The notes below the pieces were generated by a model. The model was not told where the DNA came from, made no database searches, and saw nothing but the letters and a program-made list of their open reading frames with translations. From NCBI GenBank assembly GCA_033239525.1, contig BSYO01000003.1, positions 12,766,001-12,830,000 of the forward strand: DNA of 64,000 nt. Direction: 5' to 3'. Origin of the DNA: Nepenthes gracilis (Eukaryota > Streptophyta > Magnoliopsida > Caryophyllales > Nepenthaceae). The position numbers and the translations under genes are program-made. Shown here piece by piece: positions 59,001 to 64,000 of this stretch (its first letter is position 1; each line of letters starts with the position of its first letter).

Positions 59001-60426
59001 ATGAGGTAAAGGGATGTCAGGCGAATGATTCTTTCCTTGTAAAGATCATGAGTGAGCTGGACAAAGAATCCCAAAGTGATTTTCATGTTATGCTAGATGG
59101 AGCACTAAGATTTAGGAATCGGTTATGTATGCCGAACAACAAGGAATTAAAGGAGAAAATTCTTAAGGAAGCCCATCGATCCCGTTATACGATTCACCCA
59201 GGAGCCAATAAGATGTATCAAAATTTGAAGAAAATATTTTTATGGAGGAATATGAAGAGGGATATTATAGCTTACGTGGAAAAGTTCCTTGTATGCCAAC
59301 AAGTAAAGACCGAAAGAAGCAGCCGTTCTGGGTTATTGCAACCAATGCCATTTTTAGAATGGAATGGGAAGACATTGCCATGGATTTTGTGACCAGTCTG
59401 CCAAGGACGCCAAGGAAGCATGATCCTATTTGGGTGATTGTTGACCGGCTAACAAAGTCAGCCCATTTCCTCGCAATCCGAACGACTTACTCCCGTGATA
59501 AACTGGCTCAGCTGTACGTAAACGAGGTTGTCAGACTTCATGGTGTGCCTATTTCTATTGTATCAAATAGAGACCCTCGCTTTGTTTCAAAGTTCTGGAA
59601 AAGTCTACATAAAGAATTGGGGATAGAATTAAAATTCAATACCGCTTTTCATCCCCAAACTGACGACCAGTCAGAACAGACTATCCAGATCCTTGAGGAT
59701 ATGTTAAGGGCCTCGGTCTTAGAGATGAAAGAGGCTTAGGATAAATCATTAGGTCTAGCAGAGTTTGCATATAATAACAGTTATCAGGCCAGCATTGGCA
59801 TGGTTCATTTTGAGGCTTTATATGGAAGAAAATGTAGGTCGCCGATTCACTTGGAGGAACACGGAGATAAAAGGATTTTGGGCCCAGACATTATTAAAGA
59901 GACGGCAGAAAAGATAAAGTTATTACATGAGAATCTCAGGGTAGCCCGGAGCAGACAAAAGAGCTATGCAGATCGGAGAAGATCTGCATTAGAATTTGAA
60001 AAAGGTGATTTTGTATTCCTAATGGTGTCGCCATCCAAGGGGAAATATAGATTCGGGGTAAAAGGGAAGTTGAAGCCATGATTTATTGGCACTTTTAAAA
60101 TTCTAGAAAGGATCGGAGAAGTAGCTTACAGACTTGCACTACCTCAAAACTTGGCAGAAGTACATGACGTGTTTTATGTATGAATGCTTCGGAGGTATGT
60201 CCATGATCCTACTCATGTAATTGAGTTTGAACCTTTGACAATTGACAAGGACCTGTCCTATGTTGAGGAACCAGTAAAAATCTTGGATCGAAAGGAACAT
60301 AGATTACGCACCAAATCAATCGCTCTAATAAAGGTGCTCTGCAAGAATCACACACCCGAAGAGGCAACTTGGGAACGAGAGGAAGAGATTTGGAACAAAT
60401 ACCCGTATTTATTTTCTCGAGGTTAG
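56024..60426 (+). pseudogene. gag-pol: gag-pol of K (Tekay-type chromovirus), full length but broken
   Basis: Gag and pol lie in one frame. Order: capsid (56024 on; PEFSREPDPLKADTW, HHWW), CCHC knuckle C-x2-C-x4-H-x4-C at 56900-56941, protease (LFDYGSTHSF at 57083-57091, where the usual D-S-G is D-Y-G), reverse transcriptase ([23 protein letters not shown], intact [10 protein letters not shown]), RNase H, integrase, degenerate chromodomain (60184-60426; ILDRKEHRLRTKSI, EEATWERE). The start MSNRGRR at 56024 is the first ATG with gag homology. Stops in frame: 56363, 56567, 57320, 58541 (at the DAS site of RNase H), 58751 (CAG to TAG), 58897, 58925, 59737 (TGG to TAG), 60079 (CGA to TGA), 60181. 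A frameshift lies near 59358. RNase H YSDHKS reads YSNHKS, the integrase finger CLVC reads FLVC, and the second catalytic Asp of integrase is Asn (59566-59568). Many changes are C-to-T type. It cannot make active protein. Confidence 0.9.
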
Positions 60427-60462
60427 CAACTTTATTTAAAATTTTGAGGACGAAATTTCTAT

Positions 60463-60475
60463 AAGTGAGGGAGAT
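60463..60475 (+). other. Polypurine tract of K
   Basis: aagtgagggagat directly before TGTAACGG of LTR5. It serves as primer of plus-strand DNA synthesis. The units have aagtgggggagat or aagtggggagat here. Confidence 0.85.
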
Positions 60476-61003
60476 TGTAACGGCCCAGATTCTAGAATAT
60501 AGGAAATTCAAGTCTTCATAATCCGATCAATGCCAGTTGACCGGAAAAAGGTAATAAGAAAAGTAAATCGGCCTTAAGATAAAATCTAGTTTGACCCTTG
60601 CATTATGAAAAGAGGTCTAGATTTCCTCGATGAAAATCGAGTCCGGCTTTTACTTGATGAAAATCAAGTCCGGCCTTGTGAGAAGAAAATCGGCTCCTTG
60701 ATGATGAAATCCAAATCGGCTTAGAAGTGAATTTCCAAACCGGCCGTAAGGTATGAAGTTGAAATTGGCCTTGAAGAGTGCATTGTGTGTGAAGTGAGGC
60801 CGAAGTAACTTTGTATGTTGAGGCCGGAGTAGATTATGGGTTCAAGAAGAAGAAGAAAGGCCGAAGTTGATGTTGATGAAGGAGCTGGAGTGATGATATT
60901 GGTGAAGCGAAAGTGTGAATGCTGGATTAATATTGAAGGAAAATGTTAAAGGTAAGTAAAATCCGGTCAACACCAGTTAACTGGAATGTGTACGAAGGAG
61001 TAA

Positions 61004-61094
61004 TCCGGTCAACGTAAAATGTTGACCGGAAAACGTGAATGGAAGGAAGGAAGGGAAAGAGGAGAGCAATCGGTCAACGCCCGATAGTTGACCG
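61004..61094 (+). promoter_or_regulatory. Paired GGTCAAC/GTTGACC hairpins upstream of the TATA box (LTR5)
   Basis: TCCGGTCAAC (61004-61013) and GTTGACCGGA (61021-61030) form a perfect 10-bp inverted repeat with a 7-base spacer. CGGTCAAC (61071-61078) and GTTGACCG (61087-61094) form a second one. A third, weaker pair lies at 60962-60983. All are 170-310 bp upstream of the TATA box and are kept in LTR J and in LTR1-LTR4. Both arms contain the W-box core TTGACC, so they could be WRKY-bound enhancers; that function is inferred. Confidence 0.55.
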
Positions 61095-61269
61095 GAATGT
61101 ATTTAAGTGAGAGGATTAAAAGCGGTCAAGGAAAATTAATGAGGAAACACTTCGGGAATGCACGACATAAATAATCTAGCTAATCACAAAACATTTTGGA
61201 AATGTAAAATCATAAATGACACTCTTTGGGAAATGTGGAGCCATAAATAACAGCCACCAAACTAAGGGC

Positions 61270-61276
61270 TATAAAT
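61270..61276 (+). promoter_or_regulatory. TATA box of LTR5 (copies in J and LTR1-LTR4)
   Basis: ggcTATAAATgagg, 794 bp into the LTR. Copies lie at 27892, 36670, 42076, 47886 and 53704. The purine-rich sequence downstream and the conserved ggcaagagtactcaccttatt about 100 bp on (J, LTR1-LTR4) or ggcaagtgtactcacc (LTR5) fit a transcribed R region with a GT-containing donor-like site. Confidence 0.55.
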
Positions 61277-61984
61277 GAGGACTAGAGAAGTATCAGAAAA
61301 TGACACTCAGTAAAAGTTTTTAGTAAAGAAAGAGCAAAATTTCAAGGCAAAAGTAAAAAGGAATCCAGGCAAGTGTACTCACCTTATTTTAAAGTCATGA
61401 TTATGCATGTTTGCGTTATTCTTATAAAAATTATGTTTTAGTATGTATGAAGTTGTTCTGTCCTTTTATCTGATATTTTTATAAACTGATGTTTTAATAT
61501 GTATGAAATTTGTTTTATGTATGAAATGTGTTCTGTTCATCTGATTTAGGAAAGAATTATTCTAAGTTGCAAGCTTAAAAAGAAATCCTGATGTTCTACT
61601 TAATTGTCAAATTATATAAACTTTGGTAATTGCATAGAAATCCGGTTTTCAGGACTCCAATTTATCCGTAAAAAGAACTTTGGACTTTGATGCTTCGGTT
61701 TTGCTGTATTAAAAATTGAAATTGGCACTGCTGTACTTGGAATTTAAATTGAAATCAGCTTTTGATCGAAGTAGGCCATTGGCATTTAAAAATCGAAATC
61801 ATCTTTTGGCACTTAGAAATCGAAATCGGCTTTTGGTATTTAGAAATCGAAATCGGCCGTGCATACTTGAATTCGAAATCGGCCGAGAACACTTGATTTT
61901 GAAACCGGCCCTAAGTCGCATACAAAACCGGCCGTGTGCACCTGAATTCAAAACCTGTCGAGAGTGTGGAATTTGAACTCCGGT

Positions 61985-62370
61985 TGAAGAACTCCGGATT
62001 GTGAATAGAAAAGCACTCCGGACTCTTAACCGAAAAGCACTCCGAATTTTGAAAAAGAAAAGTACTCTGTCCATTCGAAAAAGAAAATCACTCCGTCCCT
62101 TTAAAAAGAAAAGTACTCCGTCCCTTAGAAAAGAAAAGTACTCTGGATTTTGAAAAGAAAAGTACTCCAGAAAAGCACTCCAGATTTTAAAAAGAAAAGT
62201 ACTTCGGATTTTGAAAAGAAAAGCACTCCATTTTTTTATAGATTCAGATTTTAAATGAAAAAGAACTCCGGACTTTTGATGAAAAGAACTCCGGTTTTAG
62301 AACTCCGGATTTTGAAGAACTCTGTCCTTTTTGAAGAACTTCGTCCTTTTTGAAGAACTCCGCCCTTTTT
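61985..62370 (+). repeat. Degenerate ACTCCGG / gaaaagtactccg repeat in LTR5
   Basis: About fifteen copies of a 20-30 bp unit built on (g)aa(g/a)(a/t)actccg(g/t), in two flavours: gaaaagtactccgtcccttt and gaagaactccg. The same array is in J (28600-28990), LTR2 (42770-43110), LTR3 (48540-48920) and LTR4 (54360-54745). LTR1 loses part of it at the gap. The reverse complement motif CCGGAGT fills LTRs I and N. Confidence 0.8.
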
Positions 62371-63462
62371 GAAGAACTCCTAGTCTAAGGAAACTACTTC
62401 CTGCTTTGATAAATAAGACTTATGACTTTTGATTAAAGAATCTTTGACTTTAAAATGATTAAAGGAAAGATCTTACGGACTTCAACTGATGAAGTTAAGA
62501 ACAAGGCTATAAGAACAACAAAAATGTATGTAATCCGAACAGCAAGTGGAACTCTATGACTTCCGACCTTTGAACTATGATCAATGGCTATTAAAAGATA
62601 TGAAGTATGAACTGAGTTTTCATTTAACTTGCTGTTAAAGATGGATGAAGGATATTGGAGTGACACTCGAGGATTGCCTCCTGGGCCACGGGAGGGAACC
62701 TTTTGGTGGCATAAGACTTTTGGACTACGGCCCCGTATGCCGGGTTAAAGGCACTACCTCCCGCCGCAGGGAGCATCAGAGGGGATAGGCTTTAGGTTGT
62801 GGGGTTATACACAACCCGTCCTCGATGTTGTCCGCTCCCGTCCGGTCCCTAAAGATGATAAGAATTTCCAATGGTTTTTATGAGTTTTCAAAAGACAAGA
62901 TAAGAAGAAAAGAATAAGAAAATTCCGAACTAAAGTAGAAACGACATGTTAATTTTCGTCTGCTAAGTTATGAAACTCTGTTTTGATCTGCTTATATATA
63001 TATATATATGTATATATATATACTTATGTTTTCTACATGTGAGTATTCTGCTGGGCTTTATAGCTCACTCTTGCTATTTTCAGATGAAAAAAGGCCTATG
63101 GAGGACGAAGTTGAGTAAGACCTTATGATGTAGCTTGATGACATAACTGGCCGGAGCTGATCTAGGAAGAGATTTATTTATCTTTTTCCTTTTGATGTTT
63201 TGAGGAAACTTCTAAAATTGTTTCGCTGTGATGAACCTATTAATGTTAGCATGTTTCCGTGATTTTTTTTTGGATACTGGGATTAATATGTCTAGAAAGC
63301 ATCTCTTGTAGTTCGGCATCATGAAATCTTGTGTGTGAAAGAAAAGAATAATTTTTATGTCCAGTTAATTATTGTCTATTAATTCTAAATTAAGGTAAGG
63401 AATTTAGGCTTGACGGAGGTCCTATATGGTAAAAAAAAAAAAAAAAAAGTCGGTCCGTCACA

Positions 63463-64000
63463 GGAATATTACCTATCAATTCAGGTCCTAATTTTTTGAT
63501 TACTTATTCTTTGGAGGAAAGTTCTATTAGATTCTTTTCATAGATATCTCCATCTAGGAGATAAGATTCATCGAATTCCCAATGTAGAATTTTCCTCCAG
63601 TTATTCATGTACTTATTATCTTGCTTGCAAACTTCAGTCTTTTCATAACTTAACTTTCATATGAATATCATATGCACAGAGAAGATTAGGAGTTTTTACC
63701 ATTAAAGAACGAATTGACTTTGAGAGCTTTCGGATATAGATTTTCTTCACAATTGAACATACAGAAACTTTCAGATTATATAATTGAATTTGTACAAATA
63801 TACATATCACTTGATTAGCAATCAAACATAGGAAAATTATGTAAAATATTGTCCAAAGTCCTCGGGTGAACAGTACCTATGAACAGTGCACATGAATAGT
63901 GCACTTGAACAGTACACCGATGCACATATTGATTAATTCTAAGAATTTCAGACATCCAATGGGTAATTTATTAAACCCAATGCATGGGTAGCTATAATCC
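63463..64000 (-). mobile_element. 5' LTR of element A, right part (continues past the window)
   Basis: It resumes with GGAATATTACC after the K complex and follows the left LTR of A from about 11632 to 12170 (agaagattaggag, attaaagaacgaattgactttgagagctttc, then a run of gaacagtgcac motifs). The first 196 bp (63463-63658) are the parental version of the flank fragment found in all four array units. The minus-strand LTR start must lie right of the window. Confidence 0.85.

Larger units (their letters stand above)
21918..63462 (+). mobile_element. Complex K: rearranged Tekay-type chromovirus with internal tandem array
   Basis: One insertion bounded by TGTAACGG (21918) and CCGTCACA (63462) and flanked by the perfect duplication GGAAT (21913-21917 and 63463-63467); the host LTR A continues on both sides (compare 11600-11680). 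Order inside: LTR J, then four units of [196-bp flank fragment - partial pol - LTR], the last LTR being followed by primer site, gag, full pol and the terminal LTR. The simple ancestral element would be LTR4/J - gag-pol - LTR5, about 10.5 kb. Later insertions: H (with I inside) in LTR J, and N in unit 1. All coding parts are broken. A 100-N gap lies at 37549-37648. Confidence 0.85.
60476..63462 (+). mobile_element. LTR5: 3' LTR of K, parental type
   Basis: 2987 bp, TGTAACGGCCCAGATTC to TCCGTCACA, followed by the GGAAT duplication and host LTR A. It is the reference for the parental type: about 53 bp at 61392-61445 that all array LTRs lack, C at 63121, G at 63153 and 63159, G at 63308, G at 63364, C at 63421. 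It contains the U3 hairpins of GGTCAAC/GTTGACC, TATA box at 61270-61276, the aaatcgaaatcggc repeat (61720-61900), the gaaaagtactccg repeat (61985-62370), and a TA tract (about 62993-63021). The terminal stem pairs TTGACGGA (63410-63417) with TCCGTCA (63454-63460) around poly-A. Confidence 0.9.

Overview
This is a plant nuclear repeat block made almost entirely of LTR retrotransposons nested in one another. The coding relics (gag with a CCHC knuckle, protease, reverse transcriptase, RNase H, integrase, then a degenerate type II chromodomain ending in an EEATWE motif) point to Ty3/gypsy chromoviruses of the Tekay/Del type, which are known from seed plants. The AT-rich sequence, initiator-Met-tRNA primer binding sites and 2-3 kb LTRs agree with that. 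I see no host gene, no RNA gene and no intact transposon gene. The species cannot be told from the sequence.

Left nest (1-5736): the 3' end of a plus-strand element E (tail of pol plus 3' LTR) sits in the antisense LTR fragment F, which sits in the sense LTR fragment G. A stretch of about 550 bp (5737-6290) is unclassified.

Right nest (6291-64000): LTR fragment M holds element L (5' LTR, primer site, decayed gag). L holds the minus-strand element A (10661 to beyond the window). A's left LTR holds the antisense solo LTR B/C (target duplication CATAA), which holds the sense solo LTR D (ATGAA). A's right LTR is split by the 41.5-kb complex K (21918-63462, flanked by GGAAT). K's first LTR holds solo LTR H, which holds antisense solo LTR I (TTTCC).

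The K complex is the main discovery. It should be a simple LTR-gag-pol-LTR element. Instead, between its 5' LTR and its gag lie four tandem units of about 5.8 kb. Each unit is about 196 bp of the host LTR that flanks K on its far right side, fused out of frame context to the 3' two-thirds of pol (starting inside reverse transcriptase), followed by a full LTR. Diagnostic bases show that the first LTR of the complex switches from parental to unit type, and the last LTR before gag switches from unit to parental type, inside the same 148-bp interval. That is the signature of a single homologous crossover, such as re-integration of a circle formed from pol-3'LTR-flank, or an unequal LTR crossover. 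The units share derived changes, so a single unit seems to have diverged for some time before recent amplification to four.

Cautions: a run of exactly 100 N lies in unit 1. Many frameshifts between units fall on CTG/CAG motifs, which suggests unpolished long-read sequence in methylated DNA. The copy number of the array therefore needs checking, though its junctions recur consistently.
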